Shown here: piece after piece, positions 1 to 8,832 of the stretch
How the letters are laid out: each line of letters opens with the position of its first letter
Numbering within the stretch: the stretch's first letter is position 1
Assembly (NCBI GenBank): GCA_016713625.1
Contig: JADJOT010000001.1
Location: forward strand, 205,345-269,344
Direction: 5' to 3'
Origin: Candidatus Accumulibacter affinis
GTDB lineage: Bacteria; Pseudomonadota; Gammaproteobacteria; Burkholderiales; Rhodocyclaceae
Length of the DNA: 64,000 nt
Made by a program: the position numbers and the translations under genes
The notes under the pieces: generated by a model
Told to the model about the DNA's origin: nothing
Database searches by the model: none
The model's input: only the letters and a program-made list of their open reading frames with translations

Positions 1-45
1 CCAAAGCCAAGAGGCCAGGGCCGTAGATAACACGGTCATTCTCAT
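1..45 (-). CDS. Start of a secreted or membrane protein (partial)
   Basis: Only the first 15 codons are inside the window. The ATG at 45 follows an AGGAG-like ribosome binding site at about 52-56. The visible peptide is a short basic start followed by a hydrophobic stretch (MRMTVLSTALASWLW), which looks like the beginning of a signal peptide. It starts 17 bases after the stop of the upstream gene on the same strand, so it is probably the third gene of a small operon of exported proteins. Product unknown. Confidence 0.55.
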   Translation of the reverse strand, partial: MRMTVLSTALASWLW

Positions 46-62
46 GATCTGGCTCCTTTGGC

Positions 63-1373
63 TCACAGGGGGGAAGTGGCGATGGGCGGTACGTTGTTCG
101 CCACATCGATTGGCCCGCGCATCTTGAGATCGATGCGAACATTGCCGGAGATGACGGCCGTGCCCTGACCAAGGTAGAAAATGCCTCCACTGGAAGCTAC
201 AGCCCTGATATCCAAATTACCCGAGGGTAACAAGGGCAACGGAAAAGTCCCGTCCGCTGCCGATTCAGTATCGAACGTGATGTCCGTATTGAGCACGGAT
301 ACCTTAATAGGGATACCGCCAAGCGGCAGGCTGGGATTAGATGGTGGGGCGCTCAGCTTGCCTTGGACCGTCCACTGTGAGATATAAAATGGAATCTCTT
401 GTAGATGAGGAATACCCTGCTTGTCGAGTACTTGGACAAAGAGCAGCTTCTTCTGGTTGAGATTGCCAATCGCCGTAAAGAAAGCCATCGAGTCGGCAAA
501 CAAGCTACCGTCGCTTCGAATGGCAAACAGGCCAGTAATGTTTTTGGGATAGCCGCCTGCAGGATCGCGCAATTCGACAAGCTCCACCAAGTCGCTGACC
601 ACGGCCTTCTCGTTTTGAAAAAACCTTAGGACAACTAATGGAACGCTAGTCAACAACATGAGGTGTTGTAAGCGGTCCATGCGTAGCACGGATTCGGCTC
701 CGAACTCTCCAGAGTCACCTAGTTCAACATCGACATAGCGCGTTTCACCTGCGGTAAGCCCTACCACCTGAGTGGCCCCATAGTAATTAGGAGGGGTGCT
801 CACACTAATCTCAGACACATCCAAGGGAGCAACGACGCTCGCACGCCCCTGGGCATCTGTCATGGCACGGGTCACCCCGTCAAGCTTAATCGCATAACCC
901 GCCTTCACAGAGTTACCACCATTCTCCGTGTTCATCCTAGCAGCGATCTCCAGCCGGGCTGTGCCAGCAGGGACTAACTGTTCCGCCTGTACGCTGAAGG
1001 TTGCGGCCGTTACTGTTTTTCCAAGGTTGACGAACCGCACAGGAACGGTGGTGGATTTGCCCGCATCAAGAACGAATTCTGGTAGTGGCACCTCGACATA
1101 TGGTTTCCCCAAGGCGGTCTTGCCGTAAATGTTGTAAAGGCTAACAGAGACCGGCTTGACCGACTCCAAAACCAGCCTCATCGGGGCAGCTAAAGGCATT
1201 GTGCCGGTGTTGTGGATGGTGACAGTGGTATCAAATGTATCGGTCTGACGGTTATATAGGAAACCTGATCGGTTGACCTGAACTTGGTTGATCGGCTGCG
1301 GTGCCGAGAAAGCCCAAGGGGCGGACACAATAGCCAGGACGAATGCAAATGTTCTCAGAATAAGGGTTGTCAT
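63..1373 (-). CDS. Secreted hypothetical protein
   Basis: A 436-residue protein with a clear N-terminal signal peptide (hydrophobic run LRTFAFVLAIVSAPWAF, then a small-residue cleavage region before PQPINQ). The rest looks like beta-rich domains: a stretch on tapering or equality of 'means' (residues about 50-120) and a carboxypeptidase-regulatory-like segment (DAQGRASVVAPL). I chose the ATG at 1373 because it overlaps the TGA of the upstream PEP-CTERM gene in an ATGA, a classic sign of translational coupling; a TTG six bases upstream is the alternative. No enzyme motif is visible. Together with its neighbours it probably forms a cell-surface operon. Confidence 0.75.
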   Translation of the reverse strand: MTTLILRTFAFVLAIVSAPWAFSAPQPINQVQVNRSGFLYNRQTDTFDTTVTIHNTGTMPLAAPMRLVLESVKPVSVSLYNIYGKTALGKPYVEVPLPEFVLDAGKSTTVPVRFVNLGKTVTAATFSVQAEQLVPAGTARLEIAARMNTENGGNSVKAGYAIKLDGVTRAMTDAQGRASVVAPLDVSEISVSTPPNYYGATQVVGLTAGETRYVDVELGDSGEFGAESVLRMDRLQHLMLLTSVPLVVLRFFQNEKAVVSDLVELVELRDPAGGYPKNITGLFAIRSDGSLFADSMAFFTAIGNLNQKKLLFVQVLDKQGIPHLQEIPFYISQWTVQGKLSAPPSNPSLPLGGIPIKVSVLNTDITFDTESAADGTFPLPLLPSGNLDIRAVASSGGIFYLGQGTAVISGNVRIDLKMRGPIDVANNVPPIATSPL

Positions 1374-2011
1374 AACCAACCATCCTTGCGTAATGATCCG
1401 GTAGCCAGTACGATAAGGCCGATGGCCAGTAATGGCAAAGCACTAGGTTCAGATATTAGATTCTGATCTTCGATGTATGTGCCTGACCACGTCACTGGTG
1501 CAGGTGACGACGGTCCATACACAAGGAGGTCACCGGAGTTCAATCCAGATGCTGTCCAAGACATCAAGGCATTTGTGCCCAATGGCTCATCGGTGTAGAT
1601 TGACGGTAAACCGCTGGAACCATCCAAAACATAGATGGCCAGCATGTCCGCGAACATGCCTGGCGCAGGTGCGTTGTTGGTTGGGTTAAATTGCAAACTG
1701 AGTTGTGTACCTCCCGAATACTCAAGCAGCAGACTGGTGTAGAAGACTGTATCTTCCAGTAGGTAGCCGCCTGCTGAAACAGACGCACCTCCGACCAAGG
1801 TAACTGGTCCAGCTGTCCCGTTCGTGTTGATGTCTCTCACACTTACGCTATTTGATGGCCCGTCGCCATCTATAAAGTCGATACCAAAGAGCACATCTGG
1901 ACCTAGTGAGGCGAGTCCGGATATGTCGAACTGAATAGTGATGGCATGTGCCTGCCCAACTGATGCGGCAAGGAATGCCATAAGCATGAACGCTCGTGGA
2001 ATGGCTTTCAC
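1370..2011 (-). CDS. PEP-CTERM-like sorted exoprotein (SEPS variant)
   Basis: A 213-residue protein with a signal peptide ending near the AHA at residues 21-23 and a C-terminal tripartite sorting tail: SEPSALPLL, a hydrophobic segment (LLAIGLIVLATG), then a basic end (SLRK). This is the architecture recognised by exosortase/PEP-CTERM systems, although the canonical VPEP is SEPS here and the protein runs five residues past the usual basic end. The body is a beta-sandwich-like exoprotein similar to small NF038129-type PEP-CTERM proteins (recognition from pattern only). It overlaps the next gene by 4 bases. No exosortase gene is in the window. Confidence 0.75.
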   Translation of the reverse strand: MKAIPRAFMLMAFLAASVGQAHAITIQFDISGLASLGPDVLFGIDFIDGDGPSNSVSVRDINTNGTAGPVTLVGGASVSAGGYLLEDTVFYTSLLLEYSGGTQLSLQFNPTNNAPAPGMFADMLAIYVLDGSSGLPSIYTDEPLGTNALMSWTASGLNSGDLLVYGPSSPAPVTWSGTYIEDQNLISEPSALPLLAIGLIVLATGSLRKDGWL

Positions 2012-2595
2012 AGATACCCCCTTCTAAAGTTTTCCCCTATAGCTTTCAATCGGCTCTATGTCGTTTCGTGTGGAACCGGGCGTCTACCCCTCCCCAGCGC
2101 CAAGCGCGGGAACCTCGAAGAGCGATCTGTTTAACCCAAAAAAAGAAGCAATATTTATGCCAAAATTATAACCCCTTGTTTTTGCGAATGTTTCTCGAAG
2201 ACGCGTATTCCGAGTGTAAAATATTCCGACAGTTGGCGACTCTTAAGCGGTCAGCAAAAAGTCTTGCCAGTCCGATCAGATCAACGAATTCTTGCGCCTC
2301 CATCACAGCACTTCCTTCACTTCGTTCGCGACCTCGTCGATTCCAGCATCGCGATTTTTCTCGATGAAGTTAAAGAACGAGCGCCTCCGCTCGGCAGTTA
2401 CAGATCAAGCCGCCCAGTGCCACGAGCCCTGTCACCGAAGTTTATCGACACGGAATATACCGGCATTATGGAGCAGCTACCCCTAATCTCTGGCGAGCTC
2501 CGCGGCGGCGACGAACTTTTTTTCTGACAGGCTCACTCTGTGAGCCCGCAAGGTCTTACACTGATCCTCATGACCCACCTCCATGAGCCAGTGCG
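2012..2595. other. Intergenic stretch, no gene recognised
   Basis: About 580 bases upstream of the minus-strand exoprotein operon. It is AT-richer than its neighbours around 2140-2230. Short open frames here have no recognisable product. The right part leads into the IS1595-type transposase remnant and may contain its outer end, but I could not identify an inverted repeat partner. Confidence 0.4.
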
Positions 2596-3281
2596 ATGAG
2601 TTTACATTTCCTGTTGAAAGCCGAAGCCCGTACCCTGTCCGTGGTTCAGGTTCTGGCGATGAGTGACGATGACGCTTTGCCCTGTTCCGCCACCTGCGCT
2701 GGGGCGAAGGGAGGAAGTGGTCTGCCCGCACTGCGGCATGGCGCACCGGCACTACTTCCGCCCGACCCGCAAGATTTGGCGCTGAGCGGGCTGCCAGGAA
2801 GATTTCTCCGTCACGTCCGGAACGATCTTCGCCTTCCACAAGCTGCCCCTGCGCCTGTACCTTGCGGCGGTGATCCTGTTCACCAACGCCGTGAAGGGCA
2901 TTTCCGCCCTGCAGGTGGGCCGCGACCTGGGCGTGTCCCACAAGACCGCCTACGTCCTCCTGCACAAGATACGGGAGAGCCTGTGGGTGAGCCGGGACGA
3001 ATCCGCCCTGCAGGGCGAGATTCACGTGGACGGGGCGGGGCGTACGTTGGCGGGACGGTGCGGCCGGAGAACAAGAAGGAAGTCCGGGTCGACCGGCGCC
3101 TGGCGGAGAATCAAGACCCGGACAAGCGCTGCATCCTGGTGATGCGCGAGGCCTACACCGAGGCGGAGGTCGAGGCCGGCAACGCCGGCGCCAGGAAGAC
3201 GCTGACCTTTATCCTGAAGAACGAGAACCAGGCCGACATCGGCAAGTTGGCGCCGGTCTACCTCGCCAAGGGTGCCGTGAT
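2596..3281 (+). pseudogene. IS1595-family transposase, frameshifted and 3'-truncated
   Basis: The start (MSLHFLLKAEARTLSVVQV) and the following MSDDDA match the usual N-terminus of IS1595-type transposases. Reading then requires a frame change to recover HCGMAHRHYFRPTRKIW (the zinc-ribbon part), an in-frame stop follows near 2783, and another frame gives FAFHKLPLRLYLAAV and the helix-turn-helix VGRDLGVSHKTAYVLLHKI. A further change near 3040 gives YVGGTVRPENKKE and continues to about 3281, where homology stops at the end of the IS66-like element. The catalytic C-terminal part is missing, so this is a dead remnant split by the later insertion. Confidence 0.75.
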
Positions 3282-3308
3282 CGTGTCCCTCCGGCAAGCC
3301 TGCATGAA
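3282..3308 (+). repeat. Left terminal inverted repeat of the IS66-like element
   Basis: Twenty-seven bases that match the reverse complement of 6794-6820 with one mismatch. The match begins where IS1595 transposase homology ends, which fixes the left boundary. Confidence 0.8.
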
Positions 3309-3400
3309 TTTGCGGAAGGAATCGGTTAGAAGCTGTCGTTACAGACGGAGTCTGAATTTTTCGCTTGCGTTCCGCTGCGGGGTCGCGTACTGTGCAGGAC

Positions 3401-4275
3401 ATGCAAACGACCCTGAGCTACCGCCACCGGGAGATCTCCGAAGACGACCTTGCCTTCATGCGCCAACTGATCGCGGATCATCCCGAGCTAAGCCGCAGAG
3501 GTTTGTCAAAGCGGTTGTGCGAAGCCTGGAATTGGGTGCAGGTCAATGGCGCGCTACGCGACATGGTGTGCCGCGGGATGATGCTGATGCTGCATCGCAC
3601 TGGGCGGATCGAATTGCCGCCGGTGCGTCAGATCCACGCAACCCGCTGGCCGATCGCCGGTCGCCGGCGCTGGTCAGGTGGACGACACGCCGCTGCACAT
3701 GAACTTTGGCGAACTGGGCCCCCTGGAAGTGCGCCAGGTCCGACGCACGTCGGAAGAAGCCTTGTTCAACAGCCTGCTCCAGCAGCACCACTACCTGGGC
3801 TATACGCAGCCTGTTGGCGAGCATCTGAAGTATCTCGTCTGGGCTCGCGGCCGACCGGTGGCCTGTCTCGCGTGGTGCTCGGCGCCCCGTCATCTGGGCA
3901 GCCGCGACCGCTTCATCGGCTGGGGCCGCAGGCCCGTTTGCAGAACATCCGGCTGCTCGCCTACCACACGCGCTTTCTGATTCTGCCCTGGGTCACGGTG
4001 CCGCATCTCGCTTCCCACCTGCTCGGACGCATGGCGCGCCGGCTGTCGGCCGATTGGCAGTCGATGTACGGGCACCCGATCTACTTTCTCGAAACCTTCA
4101 TCGAACCGCAGCGCTTTCGTGGCACCTGCTACCGAGCCGCCAACTGGCAACTCCTGGGGAGGACGACCGGCCGCGGCAAGGATACGCCGACCCATGTCGC
4201 CAATCGTTCGCTCAAGGACGTCCTGGGCTATGCGCTGGTCAGGACTTTCGCCAACGGCTGTCGCAGGTCGCGTGA
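3401..4275 (+). pseudogene. DruA-like DUF4338 protein, frameshifted
   Basis: The ATG at 3401 opens MQTTLSYRHREISEDDLAF, and the remainder reads as a DUF4338 protein (the family of Druantia DruA) if three frame changes are made, near 3670, 3925 and 4242. Recovered family features are the central LLQQHHYLGY region, the HLKYLVWARGRPVACL strand, and YFLETFIEPQRFRGTCYRA. The repaired C-terminus ends DFRQRLSQVA at 4275 and overlaps the tnpC start by 4 bases (GTGA), so the two genes are coupled. Nothing resembling druB, druC, druD or druE is near. I infer that it is an accessory gene of the transposon rather than a defence system here. Confidence 0.75.
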
Positions 4276-5928
4276 CGAAGCCGCCCGAATACGTCCAGGC
4301 CACGCAGGAAGATCTGAACGAACTGCTGGCACTGGCCAAGCCAACGTTCCCGGCGCCGCAATACGAACTACTCCGCCAGGTGCTCGCCACTTTTGTCTTC
4401 GTCATGCAGGCCCTACAGAACGCGAAGACGTCGCTGACGCGCTTTCGCAAGAGGTTGTTCGGCGCATCTACCGAGAGCAAACACAAGCTCCTTCAGCCCG
4501 GCGCCCATTCGGACGAGAAGCCCGCCGCGGCCGAGGGGCCAGGCTCGGCTGAAGCATCAGCGCCGGAGGGAGAGGTGTCGCCGGCGGCCGTAACTCCCCC
4601 GGCGAAACCCGAGCCGAAGAAGGTCACGGCCGCAATGGCGCCGCGAAGTATGGCGACGCCCCGGTCATCGCACTGGCCGTTCCTGATCTGAAATCCGGCG
4701 ATCCCTGCCCGGCCTGCCCCACTGGCAGGGTCTATGACGCACCGCCGAAGACCGTCGTCAAAGTCGTCGGACAACCGCCGATGCGGGCGACGATCTACCA
4801 GCGGCAACATCTGCGCTGCCGGCTGTGCGATGCGACCTTCACCGCGCCGCTGCCCGAGGGCACCTGCGCGGCGAAGTATGACCCCAGCTGTGCGAGCCTG
4901 CTCGCCCTGCTGCGCTACGGCAGCGGCCTGCCGTTCTACCGGATCGAAGGGCTGCAAGCGAGTCTCCGATGCCACTGCCGGATGCCACCCAGTGGGACCT
5001 CGTGGTCCAGGCCGTGCCGGCGCCGCGCGCCGTCTTCGGCGAACTGATCCGCCAGGCCGGACAGGGCGATCTGCTGCACTGCGACGACACCCGGGCGAAG
5101 ATTCTGTCGCTGATCGTCGCCCGCAACCAGCTCGAAGCCGCCGGTCTGGCGCCCGAGGCCAAGGCCATCAACACCTCCGGCATCGTCGCCGTGCTCGCTC
5201 AGGGGCAGCACGTGGCGCTGTATTTCACCGGCCATCCGCATGCCGGGCAGAACCTGTCGGATATCCTGGCGCAGCGGGACCCGGCGCTGGCGCCACCGAT
5301 GCAGATGAGCGATGCGCTGGCGTGCAACTTCGTCAGCGAGTTCGCGACGATCATCGGCAAATGCCTGACCCACGGACGACGCCAGATCGTCGACGTGATC
5401 GCGCATTTTCCTCAGCCGTGCCGCTACGTGATCGAGATTCTGGCGAAGGTTTACGCCAACGATGCGCACTGTCGCGAAGAGAAGCTCTCGTCCGAGCAAC
5501 GCCTGCTCACCCATCAGACGCACAGCGCTCCGCCGCTGCGGGAACTGAAGGACAGGATCAACGATCAATTCACGAAACGACTCGTCGAGCCGAATAGCGG
5601 GCTGGGCAAGGCCCTGAACTATTTGCTCAAGCACTGGGACGGACTGACGCTCTTTCTGCGCCAGGCTGGGGCACCGCTGGATAACAACCTTTGCGAGAGA
5701 GCCCTCAAACGGGCGATCCTGCATCGCAAGAATTCGCTGTTCTACAAAACCCTGAAGGGGGCCGAGGTGGGCGATATCTACATGAGCCTGATTCATACCT
5801 GCCAGCTCTGCCGCGTCAATCCGTTCGCCTATCTGCAGGCCTTGCATGGCCATGCCAAGGAGGTTCTGGCCCAGGCGGCCTGGTGGTTGCCCTGGAATTA
5901 CCGCGAGCAACTCGCCAACGCCGAATGA
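4272..5928 (+). pseudogene. tnpC: IS66-family transposase TnpC, two frameshifts
   Basis: Starts at a GTG overlapping the DruA-like stop. In order it shows an N-terminal coiled-coil region (FRKRLFGASTESKH), a zinc-ribbon part (CPACPTG ... CRLCDATF) and the DDE nuclease (HCDDTRAKIL; later LDNNLCERALKRAI and RKNSLFYKT with the catalytic Glu), ending with the IS66 C-terminal region (FAYLQALHGH). Three frames are needed, changing near 4622 and 4965; the last, from about 4965 to 5928, is intact. The length after repair, about 550 residues, is slightly long for the family. It could be functional if the indels are errors. Confidence 0.85.
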
Positions 5929-5954
5929 ACCGATGGCCCACGTCTTTCGCGACT

Positions 5955-6308
5955 CTACGCCGCGAGGCGACGCCAGGCCGGTGCCGCCCGGGTCTGCGCC
6001 GGGTTGCCGGCCATCAGCAGGACCTGCAGCTCGCAGGCCTGGAGTCCCTGGGTCGGCGCCGTGCCGTCGGGCCAGAAGGCGAAGCGCCCGCTCGATAGCC
6101 GTTTGTGGCAAAGCCAGAACCCCTGGCCGTCATAAACGAGGATCTTGAGGGCGGTGCGGGCGCGGTTGCGGAAGACGAACAGGCTCCCGCTGAACGGATC
6201 GGCTTCCAGGCGCTCTCGGCAGAGGCTGGCCAGCCCATCGATCCCCGCCCGGAAATCGATTGCTTCGACCGCGACCAGAATGCGCATGTGTGGCGTGATC
6301 TGGATCAT
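5955..6308 (-). CDS. tnpB: IS66-family accessory protein TnpB (Orf2)
   Basis: A 117-residue protein, the usual size for IS66 Orf2. It shows the family signature: AVEAIDFRAGIDGLASLC, then SGSLFVFRNRARTALKILVY and GFWLCHKRL with SSGRFAFWP. I chose the ATG at 6308, which overlaps the tnpA stop by four bases, rather than the longer open frame to 6464. It is required with TnpA and TnpC for IS66 transposition. It points towards tnpC, ending only 27 bases from its stop; the three genes normally form one co-directional operon. Confidence 0.85.
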   Translation of the reverse strand: MIQITPHMRILVAVEAIDFRAGIDGLASLCRERLEADPFSGSLFVFRNRARTALKILVYDGQGFWLCHKRLSSGRFAFWPDGTAPTQGLQACELQVLLMAGNPAQTRAAPAWRRLAA

Positions 6309-6734
6309 GCGGCACTCCAGAAAGCGCTGCATAAGCCGGTGAGACCGGCGAGACCCGGGCCATTCAGTTCCACCCGCATCTTCGCGCCGCGCCGGCTCTT
6401 CATCTCGATCACGCACTCGCTCAGGAGCTGAGCGCCGGACTCGCGGGCGGACGCAATCGTCCATTCGACGAACTGTGTCTCCTTCCTGGCTGCCTGCAGG
6501 GTGCTACCGGCTTGCTCCTGCTGGCGCCGCTTCAATCCGCCGTAGTCCAGGTGCAGTTCCCGTGCGGTGACGTGCAGGCCATGGACACGGGCGATCCCTA
6601 CCGCCGCCGCCCACAACTCTCGAGGGACGTGCTCGCCCCGTCCCCGTGTTTCGCGCCAGCGCTTGAAGCGCTCTCCGTACCTGTTCAAGGCTTTCGCCAC
6701 CCCTTGCTTCCATCACCTTCGCCAGATCGTCCAT
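6305..6734 (-). pseudogene. tnpA: IS66-family accessory protein TnpA (Orf1), frameshifted
   Basis: The ATG at 6734 gives MDDLAKVMEARG, then one frame change near 6695 is needed to enter AKALNRYGERFKRWRETRG and the rest of a small DNA-binding protein (HVTARELHLDYGGLKRRQ, a helix-turn-helix-like segment, and FVEWTI). The repaired length is about 143 residues. It overlaps tnpB by four bases. The single indel lies in a G-rich run and could be a sequencing error. Confidence 0.75.
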
Positions 6735-6793
6735 CTGCTGCTCTCCTCTTCGGGTTGAATTCGCAGCAAACGTTACCAGAGGCGTTCAGAGAT

Positions 6794-6820
6794 TTCATGC
6801 AAGCTTGCCGGAGGGACACG
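6794..6820 (-). repeat. Right terminal inverted repeat of the IS66-like element
   Basis: Mirror of 3282-3308 with one mismatch. It lies about 60 bases upstream of the tnpA start and so closes the element at 6820. Confidence 0.8.
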
Positions 6821-7392
6821 GCGTACCTCACGAAACCAAAGCATACGCCATCGCAAAACCCGTCCAAGCCACTCGAAAAGTCACTTAAAAACAACCGCTT
6901 GCAAAATCCGTACCAAATTTGCGAAGTCAGGAGGTTTCAAGATAAATAACCCCTAAGAGCGCAGATATGACATTTGTGGGGTAGGCGAGGTCAACAGGTT
7001 TAAACGAAAAACCCCGCAGAACATGGCGTTCAGCGGGGTCGTCGTTTTTGCGGCAGAGAGTTTACAGCCGGTGCGCTGGCGGGCCAGAAAGGATGCGAAC
7101 TCTTGGTACTGATTCGTACCAAGGGCACCCGACGATTCGGGAGCGCGCGCCGCTGATTGCCGGCCGCGTGGCGTTACTGTCCAGGCTGTCCTTGCCAAAG
7201 CGACCTTGACTGCCCCAACCGACAACCCAATCGTCGCCGTGACGGCGGACTCCTGGCGGGCTGTGCAGGAGGGGCGACGACTGTCCTACGGCCTCGCGCT
7301 TGCCGTTCGCGCTGGTAGAGCCGGTGCTGGCCTGTGTCTTCGGGCCATCGAGGGCGCCAGATCGTACCTCTGACCTTGCCTGTACCTGCCGC
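6821..7392. other. Intergenic stretch with one terminator, no gene recognised
   Basis: About 570 bases between the IS66-like element and the efflux operon. The first 130 bases are AT-rich. A strong terminator hairpin lies at 7006-7049. A small stem TGGTAC/GTACCA occurs near 7114-7131. The open frames across it have no recognisable product, and I see no continuation of the IS1595 transposase on this side. Confidence 0.4.
7006..7049. terminator. Rho-independent terminator, probably bidirectional
   Basis: The stem CCCCGCaGAAC (7012-7022) pairs with GTTCaGCGGGG (7028-7038) around a 5-base loop. An A-run precedes it (7006-7011) and a T-run follows (7045-7049), so it could work in either direction. 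On the minus strand it would end transcription of the efflux operon, some 340 bases after the last gene. Confidence 0.75.
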
Positions 7393-8832
7393 CTAGCGGG
7401 TCATCAGTTCCGCCTGGTAATTCCAGCCACCGCCCATCGCCCTGGCGAGGTCGATCAAGGCGAAGCGCACGTCGCGCGCGGCGAGGATCTGCAGGGTCTG
7501 CGCCTGCAAGAGCTGGCGTTGCGCGTCGAGTACGTCGATGTAGCCCGAGTAGCCAGCACGGTAGCGCAGCTCGGCGAGTTCGAGCGCGGTCTTGAGCTTC
7601 TGCGCACGTTCGCTCTGCGCGGCAAGCGAGTTGCGGGTCGTGCGGTTGGCGATCAGCGCGTCACGCGTTTCGCGGAAGGCCGTCTGCACGGTCTGCACGT
7701 AGCTCACTACCGCTGCCTCGCGGCGGGCGGTTTCGGCCTGTACGTTGGCCTCGATCGCCTTCAGTCCGATCAGCGGCTGCAGCAGCGAGGCGCCGATTCC
7801 CCAGGCCAGTGCCGGCCCGGAAAAGAGGTCGGCAAGCGCCGTCGACTCGGACCCGTACGAAGCGGTCAGCGACAGTGACGGAAAATACTGCGCGCGTGCG
7901 GCATCGATGCGCAGGCTGGCCGCCGCAAGCTGCGCTTCGACCTGCTGCACGTCGGGTCGCCGTTCGAGCAGGTCGGAGGGCAATCCGGACATTACCTCGG
8001 GTACCCCGAGCAGGCGCAGCTGCGTGACATCGCGGTCGATCTTCGCGTCGAATACTGCGCGCGGTGAACGGCCGAGAATTGCTGCCAGGGCTGATTCGTA
8101 GGTGCCGACGGCGCGCTCGGCGACCGCCAGGTTGGCGGCGACTGCGGCACGTTCGGCCTGCGCGCGCTGCAGGTCATAGTCGCCGATGACGCCGGCCTGG
8201 TAGAGGTCGAACTGCAGCGCCACCGTCTCGTCGCGCGATTTCAGCGTCTCGCGCAGCAGCGCCAGCTCGGCGTCGGCAGCGAGCAAGCCGAAGTAGGAAC
8301 GTGCGGTCTCGGCGGCGACCGCGGTGCGCACGGTCTGGCGCGCATACTCGGTGGCCAGCAGCTCGCTGCGCGCGGCACTCGCGCCCTGCCGATAGCGTCC
8401 CCAGAGGTCAAGCTCGTAGGACGCGCGCAGGCCGGCCAGGTAGTCGTTGTTGGTCGGATTGAAGCGCTCGGGCAGCGGCTGTGAACCGACCAGCGTCATG
8501 CGGTTGCGGCTGGCGTCGGCGCCGAGGTTGACGCTCGGGTAGAGGTAGGACTGGGCGAGCAAGACGTTCGAGCGCGCCAGGTCGACGCGCACCATTGCCG
8601 CCTGCAGGTCGAGGTTGTGGGCGAGCGCCTCGTCGATCAGCGCCGTCAGCGTCGGATCGTCAAAGGTCGTCCACCAATGTTCGAGATCCGGAGCGACGCT
8701 CGCCGTTGCCGCTGGCAGGTCGAGCAGCGGCGGCGCCGTCGGCGTCGCCTGGCAGGCGACGAGGGCGAGGGCCGCGACGGTGACCAGCGCGGGCAGCCGA
8801 CGCGAGCGAAAGAATTGCCAGGGCTCAAGCAT
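7393..8832 (-). CDS. Outer membrane efflux lipoprotein (OprM/NodT family)
   Basis: A 479-residue outer membrane channel of the TolC superfamily, the exit duct of a tripartite drug efflux pump. The N-terminus carries a lipoprotein signal with lipobox LVAC (Cys at about residue 27). Two repeated outer-membrane-factor domains follow, with the familiar NLDLQAAMVRVDLARSNV and YELDLWGRYR in the first half and DVQQVEAQLAAASLRIDAARAQ-type helices in the second. The start overlaps the stop of the pump gene by 8 bases. Last gene of the efflux operon. Confidence 0.93.
   Translation of the reverse strand: MLEPWQFFRSRRLPALVTVAALALVACQATPTAPPLLDLPAATASVAPDLEHWWTTFDDPTLTALIDEALAHNLDLQAAMVRVDLARSNVLLAQSYLYPSVNLGADASRNRMTLVGSQPLPERFNPTNNDYLAGLRASYELDLWGRYRQGASAARSELLATEYARQTVRTAVAAETARSYFGLLAADAELALLRETLKSRDETVALQFDLYQAGVIGDYDLQRAQAERAAVAANLAVAERAVGTYESALAAILGRSPRAVFDAKIDRDVTQLRLLGVPEVMSGLPSDLLERRPDVQQVEAQLAAASLRIDAARAQYFPSLSLTASYGSESTALADLFSGPALAWGIGASLLQPLIGLKAIEANVQAETARREAAVVSYVQTVQTAFRETRDALIANRTTRNSLAAQSERAQKLKTALELAELRYRAGYSGYIDVLDAQRQLLQAQTLQILAARDVRFALIDLARAMGGGWNYQAELMTR

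Larger units (their letters stand above)
3282..6820. mobile_element. IS66-like element carrying a DruA-like gene
   Basis: The element is bounded by 27-base inverted repeats with one mismatch (3282-3308 and 6794-6820; outer bases CGTGTCCCTCCGGCAAGC). Inside are a DUF4338/DruA-like gene and tnpC on the plus strand, facing tnpA and tnpB on the minus strand. In typical IS66 elements tnpA, tnpB and tnpC point the same way, so this arrangement is unusual. I see no convincing 8-bp target duplication. Most of the genes are frameshifted, so this copy is probably unable to move by itself, unless the indels are sequencing errors. Confidence 0.75.

Noticed and set aside
3401..4275. Druantia anti-phage system
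   Set aside because: Only a DruA-like protein is present, broken and inside an IS66-like element; no druB, druC, druD or druE is nearby.
7060..7200. tRNA or small RNA gene
   Set aside because: A short TGGTAC/GTACCA stem is present but no cloverleaf arms or T-loop could be found.
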